Assembly (NCBI RefSeq): GCF_015999245.1
Contig: NZ_JAEAMR010000010.1
Location: 167,620 to 202,204, forward strand
From: Streptomyces sp. AV19
Lineage (GTDB): Bacteria; Actinomycetota; Actinomycetes; Streptomycetales; Streptomycetaceae
Direction: 5' to 3'
DNA length: 34,585 nucleotides
The position numbers were made by a program, and so were the translations under genes. Below are positions 9,258-16,207 of the stretch, piece after piece. How positions within the stretch are numbered: position 1 is the first letter of the stretch; each line of letters opens with the position of its first letter. Under the pieces are notes generated by a model. That model made no database searches. It saw nothing but the letters and a program-made list of their open reading frames with translations, and was not told the DNA's origin.

Positions 9258-10199
9258 TCAGAACCAGTCCCAGTTGATCCCCACGATCCCCGGCCGCACC
9301 CCCTGCTCCACCAGGTGCACCCCGCGGTGCCGGCCGGTGAGCGTCAGCTCCTGGTGGCCGCTGCGCGGCGCGCCGGCCGAGGTCTGGGCGAAGCGGCGGC
9401 AGCGCACCGGGAGCGCGGCCGCGTCGAAGCGCACCTCCAGGACGTACTGCCCGCCCGCGAAGCTGAACCCGCGGACGTACTCGGCGCTCGGGCCGCCGGT
9501 GCCGTCGTCGAAGGCGTAGCCGAAGACGTACGTCTCGCCGGTCCGCAGCCGGGTGTCGAAGAGCAGCTCGCTGACCAGGACACCCGCGCCGGAGTGCCAC
9601 CGCACCCGCCCCACGCGGCAGTTCTCGGTGGCCCGGACGGCGATGCGCGCCGGGTCGCAGCCGGTGTCCCCGTAGTGGATGGCGACGTAGCGGTCCACCC
9701 CGTCCCGGTGCGCCCGCACCACGTGGTGCGAGTCGCGCTCCCGCAGTTCGCGCCGGGCGCCTATGGAGACCCGTTCCAGGTGGCAGACGGTGTGCAGTCC
9801 GCCGTCGGCCGGTGCCTCCAGCTCGCCGAGCAGCCGCTCGACGGCCAGCGACTCGTCCATCAGCGACCGTAAGGCGCGCGCCGCGGGCCGTTCGACGCCC
9901 GGCCGGGCGTCCGCGGTGTCGAGCAGCCGGACGAGCGCCTGCTCGGGCAGATCGAGGATCTCCTCCAGCAGCCGAACCGCCCGCAGTGACTCCGGTCTTC
10001 GCGGGCGCCGCGCGCCCTGCTGCCAGTAACTGAGGCTCGTCACCCCGACGTTGACACCGCGCTGGGCGAGCCGGTGCTGCACCCGGTGCAGCGCGAGGCC
10101 GCGCGCCGACAGCGCCGTGCGCAGCGCCAGATGGAAGGGGCCGGAGCGCAGTGCCTGCGCGAGCTCGGTCTCGCCCACCCGTGTGCTGGTCCGTGCCAT
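9258..10199 (-). CDS. Putative HTH transcriptional regulator with uncharacterised C-terminal domain
   Basis: 313 aa. ATG at 10199 follows AGGAGG about 11 bases upstream. Residues 15-85 form a helical XRE-like segment: RTALSARGLALHRVQHRL then SLSYWQQGARRPRRPESLRAVRLLEEIL, as in Cro/C1-type or actinobacterial sporulation-type regulators, followed by a leucine-rich helix. Residues 125-313 are a predominantly beta-strand region with no motif I recognise (CHLERVSIGARRELRER near 140; WHSGAGVLVSELLFDTRLRTGETYVFGYAF near 200; C-terminal GIVGINWDWF). The gene diverges from the papain-like peptidase gene, and the shared 236-base region has several GTGAACG/CGTTCAC elements. It most likely controls that operon and itself. 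Function beyond DNA binding is not assigned. Confidence 0.75.
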   Translation of the reverse strand: MARTSTRVGETELAQALRSGPFHLALRTALSARGLALHRVQHRLAQRGVNVGVTSLSYWQQGARRPRRPESLRAVRLLEEILDLPEQALVRLLDTADARPGVERPAARALRSLMDESLAVERLLGELEAPADGGLHTVCHLERVSIGARRELRERDSHHVVRAHRDGVDRYVAIHYGDTGCDPARIAVRATENCRVGRVRWHSGAGVLVSELLFDTRLRTGETYVFGYAFDDGTGGPSAEYVRGFSFAGGQYVLEVRFDAAALPVRCRRFAQTSAGAPRSGHQELTLTGRHRGVHLVEQGVRPGIVGINWDWF

Positions 10200-10216
10200 A
10201 CCGTCCGCTGCCTCCT

Positions 10217-10317
10217 GTGAATATTCACCCCGGAGTGAACGGAACCGTTCCGGGGCGGAGCGCCGCGTTCCACCTGACAGGGGTGCGGGGCGTTCACAAC
10301 CGCCGGGAGCCGTTCAC
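10217..10317. promoter_or_regulatory. Cluster of GTGAACG/CGTTCAC dyads between divergent genes
   Basis: A perfect palindrome GTGAATATTCAC (10217-10228) is followed by CCCCGGA (10228-10234) / TCCGGGG (10249-10255) enclosing GAACGG-AA-CCGTTC (10237-10250). Two direct CGTTCAC elements follow at 10291-10297 and 10311-10317, exactly 20 bases apart. GTGAACGG (10235-10242) and CCGTTCAC (10310-10317) are inverted copies. These look like operator sites for the divergently encoded regulator. Confidence 0.5.
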
Positions 10318-10346
10318 TTCGCCGTCTCACCCAGCATTCAAGCCGG

Positions 10347-10375
10347 TTGACCAGCCCCCGACAACATCCGATGCT
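10347..10375 (+). promoter_or_regulatory. Candidate promoter of the papain-like peptidase operon
   Basis: TTGACC (10347-10352), 17-base spacer, GATGCT (10370-10375), about 60 bases before the ATG at 10436 and just downstream of the CGTTCAC elements. Confidence 0.45.
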
Positions 10376-10435
10376 CCTGACCAGCGTCCGGACGCCCCCA
10401 CCGTCCAACCCCCCACCGTCACGGGAGAAAACACC

Positions 10436-11077
10436 ATGCCCCGTGCCTCGGCACGAACCGACAGACCTCCCATATCCGGCGAACGCCGCATACGCGGCGC
10501 CCGGCTGACAGCCGCGGCCCTGGCGGCCGCGACACTGGTGGCACTTCCCGCCGCCACGGCCTCCGCGGCCCCCGCACCGGCCAAGAAGCCGCTGCGCGCC
10601 GCGAAGAAGCTGAACATCACCATGCAGGCCCAGGAGAAGACCAACTGGTGCTGGGCCGGCTCCGGCAACACCATCGCCACCTGGTACGGCCGCAAGTACA
10701 GCCAGAACCAGTTCTGCAACGCGGCCTTCAACCGGCAGCAGGGCACCGCCTGCCCCAACAACCAGGCCACGCTGGGCAACGTGCAGAACGCCCTGCGCTG
10801 GGCCCGGATCAACTCCGGTTCCTACGTGAACGGCTGGCTGCGCTACGCGACCGTGCAGAGCGAGATCAACGCCAACCGGCCCATCGAGACCCGCATCGGC
10901 TGGAAGTCCGGCGGCGGCCACATGCAGGTGATCTACGGCTACGACACGTCGAACAACATGGTCTACTGGGGCGACCCGTGGAAGACCAGCAACCGCTACA
11001 ACTGGGCGAGCCACGACTGGTACGTGAACAACAACCGGTTCGCCTGGACGCATTCGCTCTACCGGATCGGCGGGTGA
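10436..11077 (+). CDS. Secreted papain-like cysteine peptidase (AvrRpt2/C70-type)
   Basis: 213 aa. ATG at 10436 is preceded by GGGAG with 8-base spacing. The N-terminus has basic residues, a hydrophobic Ala-rich core and a TASAAPA cleavage region near residue 44, so it is exported. The mature part has the papain-like layout of the AvrRpt2 (C70)/C39-like peptidases: catalytic Cys72 in NWCWAG, His162 in GGGHMQV, and Asp180 in YWGDPW. The Cys-to-His and His-to-Asp distances (90 and 18 residues) are close to those I recall for AvrRpt2. Gln66 of QEKTNWCW can form the oxyanion hole, and two further Cys may form a disulfide. It is stop-to-start coupled (4 bases) to the next exported gene. The substrate is unknown. 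There is no toxin or secretion gene nearby, so an effector role is not implied. Confidence 0.85.
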   Translation: MPRASARTDRPPISGERRIRGARLTAAALAAATLVALPAATASAAPAPAKKPLRAAKKLNITMQAQEKTNWCWAGSGNTIATWYGRKYSQNQFCNAAFNRQQGTACPNNQATLGNVQNALRWARINSGSYVNGWLRYATVQSEINANRPIETRIGWKSGGGHMQVIYGYDTSNNMVYWGDPWKTSNRYNWASHDWYVNNNRFAWTHSLYRIGG

Positions 11078-11081
11078 CCCG

Positions 11082-11954
11082 ATGACCGAGAACACCACCC
11101 GCCGCACCGCGGCCCGCCTCGCGGCCGCGGGCGCCCTGACCGCCGCCCTGGCCGGTCTCGCCCCGCTCGCCCACGCCGCGCAGTCCCCGGCCGCGCCCGA
11201 CCGGCCGTCCGCCGCCGATGTCGCCGCCGCCCGGGACGCGACCACGTCCGCCGGGACGCTCGACACGCTGTCGCGCTTCTTCGGCCGCGACGACCACCGC
11301 GACGACGCGGCGGGCGGGGCGGCGGCCGCCCCGGCGGCCAAGTCGAAGGCCAAGCCCCGGATCGAGGGCGCGACCGTGCCGGTCTACTCGCTCTCGCCCG
11401 AGTTCGTGGCGGGCAAGAAGGCCGCCCCCGTCGCCGACTTCGACTACGCGGCCAGCAAGGCCGTCTCGGCCGACGGCCAGAAGGCGTCCGTGTGGGCCGC
11501 CGCCTCCGGCGGCAGCTGGAAGGTCGTCAACATCGCCAGTGGCGACGACGAGACGCGCTACGCGGCCGAGGGCGCGAAGAAGCTCGCCGGCGGCACGGTC
11601 TTCCGCGAGCCGCAGATCAACGCCTGGTACGTCCAGCGCGGCGACCGCGTCCTGCCGCTCAACGCCGACGCCGTGAACGCCGTGGGCAGGAACGGCACCA
11701 CGCTCGACGCCTACCGGGACCGCGTCCACAAGGCGTACGGCGACAAGCTGCCCGGCTCCGCGTACGCGAAGAAGGGCACGGCCGGCGGCTACGCCGAGGG
11801 CGCCAAGGCGGCCGACGAACCGCTGGCGGCCGAGCCCGCGGGCTCCTCGTCGTCCTCCGGCGTTTCGACCACCACCGTGGCCGCCTCGGCCGGGGGCGCG
11901 GCCCTCGGTCTCGGCCTCACCACCGTGGCGGTGCGCAGGCTCCGGCGCCGCTGA
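11082..11954 (+). CDS. Exported, C-terminally membrane-anchored protein of unknown function
   Basis: 290 aa. ATG at 11082, 4 bases after the peptidase stop, so the two are co-transcribed and probably stoichiometric. Residues 1-34 form a signal peptide ending AHAAQS. Residues 35-100 are low-complexity Ala/Asp/Lys. Residues 100-225 are a compact mixed domain (VPVYSLSPEFV, SVWAAASGGSWKVVNIASGDDE, TVFREPQINAWYVQRGDRVLPLN) that I do not recognise. Then a Ser-rich spacer, a hydrophobic stretch (TVAASAGGAALGLGLTTVAV) and a terminal RRLRRR complete a one-pass membrane anchor with an outside N-terminus. There is no LPXTG-type motif. Pairing with the papain-like peptidase suggests an inhibitor, chaperone or tethered partner; this is inference from position only. 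Confidence 0.75.
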   Translation: MTENTTRRTAARLAAAGALTAALAGLAPLAHAAQSPAAPDRPSAADVAAARDATTSAGTLDTLSRFFGRDDHRDDAAGGAAAAPAAKSKAKPRIEGATVPVYSLSPEFVAGKKAAPVADFDYAASKAVSADGQKASVWAAASGGSWKVVNIASGDDETRYAAEGAKKLAGGTVFREPQINAWYVQRGDRVLPLNADAVNAVGRNGTTLDAYRDRVHKAYGDKLPGSAYAKKGTAGGYAEGAKAADEPLAAEPAGSSSSSGVSTTTVAASAGGAALGLGLTTVAVRRLRRR

Positions 11955-11999
11955 CCCGACGGCACCGGACACCCCCCACACCCACGCACCGTCCCGCTC

Positions 12000-12039
12000 G
12001 CCCCGGCCCCTGCGCACCTCCACGCGCGGGGGCCGGGGC
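12000..12039 (+). terminator. Hairpin terminator after the exported-protein operon
   Basis: 16-bp stem (12000-12015 / 12024-12039, one G-T pair) with an 8-base loop, 45 bases after the stop at 11954. It isolates the uvrC promoter downstream. Confidence 0.75.
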
Positions 12040-12058
12040 CGTCCCGCCGCGGCCCCCG

Positions 12059-12081
12059 TTGTCAGTGCCCGCAAGTAGGGT
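12059..12081 (+). promoter_or_regulatory. LexA-independent DNA-damage promoter (RecA-NDp/PafBC type) of uvrC
   Basis: TTGTCAGTG (12059-12067), 8 bases, TAGGGT (12076-12081). This is a full match to the actinobacterial consensus TTGTCRGTG-N8-TAnnnT recognised with PafBC in mycobacteria. The -10 ends 7 bases before the uvrC ATG (12089), so the transcript is predicted to be leaderless, consistent with no ribosome-binding site in between. Confidence 0.8.
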
Positions 12082-12088
12082 TGATGAC

Positions 12089-14068
12089 ATGGCCGACCCC
12101 AGCAGCTACCGCCCCAAGGCGGGGCAGATCCCCGACTCGCCGGGGGTCTACAAGTTCCGCGACGAGCACGGCCGGGTGATCTACGTCGGGAAGGCGAAGA
12201 GCCTGCGCCAGCGCCTCTCGTCGTACTTCCAGGACCTGGCCGGCCTGCACCCGCGCACCCGCACCATGGTCACCACGGCCGCCTCCGTGGAGTGGACCGT
12301 GGTCGGCACCGAGGTCGAGGCGCTGCAGCTGGAGTACTCCTGGATCAAGGAGTACGACCCCCGCTTCAACGTGAAGTACCGCGACGACAAGAGCTATCCG
12401 TACCTCGCGGTCACGCTGAACGAGGAGTTCCCCCGCGTCCAGGTCATGCGCGGCGCGAAGAAGAAGGGCGTGCGCTACTTCGGCCCCTACGGGCACGCCT
12501 GGGCGATCCGCGAGACGGTCGACCTGATGCTGCGCGTCTTCCCCGTGCGCACCTGCTCCGCCGGGGTGTTCAAGCGCTCCGCCCAGATAGGCCGCCCCTG
12601 CCTGCTGGGCTACATCGGCAAGTGCTCCGCCCCCTGCGTCGGCCGCGTCACCCCCGAGGAGCACCGCGAACTGGCCGAGGAATTCTGCGACTTCATGGCC
12701 GGACGTACCGGAGCGTACATCCGCCGTCTGGAGAAGGGGATGCAGGATGCGGCCGAGGAGATGGAGTACGAGAAGGCCGCCCGGCTGCGCGACGACGTGG
12801 TGGCGCTCAAGCGCGCCCTGGAGAAGAACGCCGTCGTCCTCGCCGACGCCACCGACGCCGACCTGATCGCGGTCGCCGAGGACGAACTCGAAGCGGCCGT
12901 GCAGATCTTCCACGTGCGCGGCGGCCGGGTGCGCGGCCAGCGCGGCTGGGTGACCGACAAGGTCGAGGAGGTCGGCACGGCCGGTCTCGTCGAGCACGCC
13001 CTCCAGCAGCTCTACGGCGAGGAGAGCGGCGACGCCGTCCCCAAGGAGGTCCTCGTCCCCGCCCTGCCCGACCCCGTGGAGCCCGTCGCGGAATGGCTCG
13101 CCGGGCGCCGCGGCTCCCGGGTCGACCTGCGGATCCCCCAGCGCGGCGACAAGAAGGACCTGATGGCCACCGTCCAGCGCAACGCCCAGCAGGCGCTCGC
13201 GCTGCACAAGACCAAACGCGCCTCCGACCTCACCACCCGCTCCCGCGCCCTGGAGGAGATCGCCGAGGCCCTCGGCCTGGACTCGGCGCCGCTGCGCATC
13301 GAGTGCTTCGACGTCTCCCATCTCCAGGGGCAGGACGTGGTGGCCTCCATGGTCGTCTTCGAGGACGGCCTGGCCCGCAAGAGCGAGTACCGCCGCTTCC
13401 AGATCAAGACCTTCGAGGGCCAGGACGACGTCCGCGCCATGCACGAGGTCGTCTCCCGCCGCTTCCGCCGTTACCTGGCGGAGAAGCAGAAGACCGGCGA
13501 GTGGGAGCTCGACGGAGAGGACGTCCCGGAGGACTCCGGCCGCGACGACAACGGCCGCCCCAAGCGCTTCGCCTACCCGCCGCAGCTCCTCGTCGTGGAC
13601 GGCGGGCAGCCCCAGGTGGCCGCCGCCCGCCGCGCCCTCGACGAGCTCGGCGTCGCGGACGTGGCGGTCTGCGGCCTGGCCAAGCGCCTGGAGGAGGTCT
13701 GGCTGCCGGACGACGACGACCCGGTCGTCCTGCCGCGCACCAGCGAGGGCCTCTACCTGCTCCAGCGCGTCCGCGACGAGGCGCACCGCTTCGCCATCGC
13801 CTACCAGCGTGGCAAGCGGACGAGGACGATGCGGGCGTCGCCGCTCGACGCGGTCGCCGGCCTCGGCGAGACCCGCAAGCGGGCGCTGCTCAAGCACTTC
13901 GGCTCGGTGAAGAAGCTGCGGGCGGCCACCGTCGAGCAGCTCTGCGAGGTCCCCGGCGTCGGCCGCAGGACCGCCGAGTCCGTCGCCGCGGCCCTCGCCG
14001 CGAGCGCCCCGCCCGTGCCCGCGGTCAACACCGCGACGGGCGAGATCCTGGACGGGAACGAGGGATGA
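12089..14068 (+). CDS. uvrC: Excinuclease ABC subunit C (UvrC)
   Basis: 659 aa nuclease of nucleotide excision repair that makes both incisions around a UvrB-marked lesion. N-terminal GIY-YIG domain: GVYKFRDEHGRVIYVGKAK near residues 19-37, then the RTCSAG..CLLGYIGKCSAPC cysteine cluster near 150-190. A UVR domain (MEYEKAARLRDDVVALK) near 225 binds UvrB. The C-terminal RNase H-like endonuclease has FDVSHLQG near 408 and VVDGGQPQ near 505. Two helix-hairpin-helix motifs (LDAVAGLGETRKRALLKHFGS, VPGVGRRTAESVA) lie near 590-635. ATG at 12089 has no Shine-Dalgarno sequence; it coincides with the predicted transcription start. Its stop (TGA 14066-14068) overlaps the start of a small ORF leading into rapZ, so damage induction may reach the downstream genes. 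Confidence 0.97.
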   Translation: MADPSSYRPKAGQIPDSPGVYKFRDEHGRVIYVGKAKSLRQRLSSYFQDLAGLHPRTRTMVTTAASVEWTVVGTEVEALQLEYSWIKEYDPRFNVKYRDDKSYPYLAVTLNEEFPRVQVMRGAKKKGVRYFGPYGHAWAIRETVDLMLRVFPVRTCSAGVFKRSAQIGRPCLLGYIGKCSAPCVGRVTPEEHRELAEEFCDFMAGRTGAYIRRLEKGMQDAAEEMEYEKAARLRDDVVALKRALEKNAVVLADATDADLIAVAEDELEAAVQIFHVRGGRVRGQRGWVTDKVEEVGTAGLVEHALQQLYGEESGDAVPKEVLVPALPDPVEPVAEWLAGRRGSRVDLRIPQRGDKKDLMATVQRNAQQALALHKTKRASDLTTRSRALEEIAEALGLDSAPLRIECFDVSHLQGQDVVASMVVFEDGLARKSEYRRFQIKTFEGQDDVRAMHEVVSRRFRRYLAEKQKTGEWELDGEDVPEDSGRDDNGRPKRFAYPPQLLVVDGGQPQVAAARRALDELGVADVAVCGLAKRLEEVWLPDDDDPVVLPRTSEGLYLLQRVRDEAHRFAIAYQRGKRTRTMRASPLDAVAGLGETRKRALLKHFGSVKKLRAATVEQLCEVPGVGRRTAESVAAALAASAPPVPAVNTATGEILDGNEG

Positions 14069-14235
14069 TGGAGACGGCCGCGCGGACCGCCGCGAGGACC
14101 GGGGAGCCGCCCCCGGCGCGCGCGGACACGGTGCCGCCTCCCTTCCCTGCGAAGATCAGAGGCAGATCCGAAGGAAGGCCGGACGGCCGGGGCCGCGACC
14201 ACGGCCCCGCCGGCAGAACGGGGGACATCTCATGA
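14065..14235 (+). CDS. Possible small coupling ORF between uvrC and rapZ (56 aa)
   Basis: The 163-base gap between uvrC and rapZ is spanned by a 56-codon frame whose ATG (14065) overlaps the uvrC stop as ATGA and whose TGA (14233-14235) overlaps the rapZ ATG as ATGA. The predicted product is Pro/Arg/Gly-rich and disordered-looking, with no known motif. Codon use argues against a conserved protein: three AGA codons, plus GAA, GGA and TCA, all rare here, cluster at about 14155-14185. An 8-bp hairpin CGGGGCCG (14188-14195) / CGGCCCCG (14202-14209) lies within it. It may act as a coupling or attenuating leader for rapZ, or be a chance frame. Confidence 0.3.
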   Translation: MMETAARTAARTGEPPPARADTVPPPFPAKIRGRSEGRPDGRGRDHGPAGRTGDIS

Positions 14236-15164
14236 ACGACAGCGAGCGCGACGGAGCACAGGTGAGTACGGGCACGACGGCGGACACGACGGGCGAGGCC
14301 GCGGGCATCCCCGAGCTGGTGATCATCTCCGGCATGTCGGGGGCGGGCCGCAGCACCGCCGCCAAGTGCCTGGAGGACCTCGGCTGGTTCGTCGTGGACA
14401 ACCTGCCGCCCGCCCTCATCCCCACCATGGTCGACCTCGGCGCCCGCTCCCAGGGCAACGTGGCCCGCATCGCCGTGGTCGTCGACGTCCGCGGCCGGCG
14501 CTTCTTCGACAACCTCCGCGAGTCCCTCGCCGACCTGGCCGCCAAGAAGGTCAAGCGGCGCGTGATCTTCCTGGAGGCCTCCGACGACGCGCTGGTGCGC
14601 CGCTTCGAGTCCGTGCGCCGCCCGCACCCCCTCCAGGGCTCCGGGCGCATCGTCGACGGCATCGCCGCCGAGCGCGACCTGCTGCGCGAGCTGCGCGGCG
14701 ACGCCGACCTGGTCATCGACACCTCCAGCCTCAACGTCCACGAGCTGCGCGCCAAGATGGACGCCCAGTTCGCCGGCGAGGAGGAGCCCGAGCTCCGCGC
14801 CACCGTCATGTCCTTCGGCTACAAGTACGGCCTCCCGGTCGACGCCGACCTCGTCGTGGACTGCCGCTTCCTGCCCAACCCGCACTGGGTCCCGGAGCTG
14901 CGCCCCTTCACCGGCCTCAACGAGGAGGTCTCGGGCTACGTCTTCAACCAGCCCGGCGCCAAGGAGTTCCTCGACCGCTACACCGAGCTCCTCCAGCTCA
15001 TCGCCGCCGGCTACCGCCGCGAGGGCAAGCGCTACGTGACCATCGCCGTCGGCTGCACCGGCGGCAAGCACCGCTCGGTCGCCATGTCCGAGAAGCTCGC
15101 CCACCGCCTCGTCTCGGAGGGTGTCGAGACCGTCGTCGTCCACCGGGACATGGGGCGCGAGTGA
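14232..15164 (+). CDS. rapZ: RapZ (YvcJ) family nucleotide-binding RNase adapter
   Basis: 310 aa. In E. coli RapZ binds the sRNA GlmZ and RNase E and so adjusts amino-sugar synthesis; in Gram-positives YvcJ hydrolyses GTP/ATP and the role is less clear. Start ATG at 14232 after GGGGG with 7-base spacing; a GTG at 14262 is a shorter alternative. The P-loop region is GMSGAGRS (residues 34-41), with Arg40 in place of the usual Lys, followed by LEDLGWFVVDNLPP. The C-terminal half has GYKYGLP.DADLVVDCRFLPNPHW and the family hallmark GCTGGKHRSV near 274-283. The stop overlaps the yvcK GTG by four bases (15161-15164). The uvrC-rapZ-yvcK-whiA order is a long-conserved Gram-positive linkage. Confidence 0.95.
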   Translation: MNDSERDGAQVSTGTTADTTGEAAGIPELVIISGMSGAGRSTAAKCLEDLGWFVVDNLPPALIPTMVDLGARSQGNVARIAVVVDVRGRRFFDNLRESLADLAAKKVKRRVIFLEASDDALVRRFESVRRPHPLQGSGRIVDGIAAERDLLRELRGDADLVIDTSSLNVHELRAKMDAQFAGEEEPELRATVMSFGYKYGLPVDADLVVDCRFLPNPHWVPELRPFTGLNEEVSGYVFNQPGAKEFLDRYTELLQLIAAGYRREGKRYVTIAVGCTGGKHRSVAMSEKLAHRLVSEGVETVVVHRDMGRE

Positions 15165-16207
15165 CCGGCCGCAGCTTCCGGATGCGCCGCGTGCGCCGGC
15201 TCGTCCCCGGCGCGCGCGGCGCCGCGCGGAGCCACCGGCGCCGCACCCAGCCCAAGGTCGTCGCCCTCGGCGGCGGCCACGGGCTGTCCGCCTCGCTCGC
15301 CGCGCTGCGCCGCATCACCGGCGACCTGACGGCCGTCGTCACCGTCGCCGACGACGGCGGCTCCAGCGGCCGCCTCCGCGACGAGCTCGGCGTGCTGCCC
15401 CCCGGCGACCTGCGCAAGGCGCTGGCCGCCCTGTGCGGCGACGACGACTGGGGCCAGACCTGGGCCCGCGTCATCCAGCACCGCTTCGAGAGCCGCGGCG
15501 ACATGCACGGCCACGCCGTCGGCAACCTGCTCATCGTCGCCCTCTGGGAGCAACTGGGCGACCACGTCCAGGCCCTCGACCTGGTCGGCAAGCTGCTCGG
15601 CGCGCACGGCCGGGTGCTGCCCATGTCCGCCGTCCCCCTCGAGCTCCAGGCGCTGGTGCGCGGGCACGACCCGGCCGAGCCCGACGCCGTCACCACGGTC
15701 CGCGGCCAGGCCACCGTCGCCCTCACCCCCGGCGAGGTGCAGTCCGTGCACGTGGTCCCGGAGGACCCGCCCGCCGTCCCCGAGGCCGTCGAGGCGGTCC
15801 TCGACGCGGACTGGGTGGTGCTCGGCCCGGGCTCCTGGTTCTCCTCGGTCATCCCGCACCTGCTCGTCCCCGAGCTGCTCGACGCGCTCCAGGAAACCAA
15901 GGCCCGCCGGGTCCTCTCGCTGAACCTCGCTCCCCAGCCCGGCGAAACAGAGGGCTTCTCCCCGCAGCGTCATTTGGAGGTTTTGGCCCGACACGCCCCT
16001 AAACTCGCCCTGGACGTGGTGCTGGCCGACGAGGCCGCCGTGCCCGACCGCGAGAGCCTGCGCGACGCCGCCAAGCGGCTCGGCGGGACGGTCGAGCTGG
16101 CGCCGGTCGCCGCGCAGGGGAGTTCCGCTACGCACGATCCGGAACTGCTGGCCGCCGCGTACGACCGTATTTTTCGGATGCATGGAAGGATCGGCCCATG
16201 GCGATGA
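15161..16207 (+). CDS. yvcK: YvcK/CofD-fold gluconeogenesis factor-like protein
   Basis: 348 aa protein of the YvcK (CuvA) family: nucleotide-sugar binding proteins related to 2-phospho-L-lactate transferase, needed for envelope integrity and growth on gluconeogenic carbon. GTG at 15161 overlaps the rapZ stop. After a basic N-terminal extension (residues 1-30, Arg-rich) come VVALGGGHGLSASLAALR (residues 31-48), VVTVADDGGSSGRLR near 60, LPPGDLRKAL near 80, HGHAVGNLLI near 115 and VLGPGSWFSSVIPHLL near 223. Two short stretches near the 3' end (15970-16005 and 16160-16185) break the codon bias (TTG, GTT, CGA, CCT, AAA; ATT, TTT) and probably hold whiA promoter signals. The last 10 bases overlap whiA. 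Confidence 0.93.
   Translation: MTGRSFRMRRVRRLVPGARGAARSHRRRTQPKVVALGGGHGLSASLAALRRITGDLTAVVTVADDGGSSGRLRDELGVLPPGDLRKALAALCGDDDWGQTWARVIQHRFESRGDMHGHAVGNLLIVALWEQLGDHVQALDLVGKLLGAHGRVLPMSAVPLELQALVRGHDPAEPDAVTTVRGQATVALTPGEVQSVHVVPEDPPAVPEAVEAVLDADWVVLGPGSWFSSVIPHLLVPELLDALQETKARRVLSLNLAPQPGETEGFSPQRHLEVLARHAPKLALDVVLADEAAVPDRESLRDAAKRLGGTVELAPVAAQGSSATHDPELLAAAYDRIFRMHGRIGPWR
15972..16005 (+). promoter_or_regulatory. Candidate internal whiA promoter with WhiA-type GACAC site
   Basis: Inside yvcK, an AT-enriched stretch with rare codons contains TTGGAG (15974-15979) or TTGGCC (15983-15988), GACAC (15990-15994, the published WhiA recognition core) and TAAACT (16000-16005). In S. coelicolor whiA is reported to have a developmentally induced promoter inside the preceding gene and to be autoregulated; this is the best match to that. 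A second AT-rich box TATTTT lies at 16168-16173. Confidence 0.5.
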
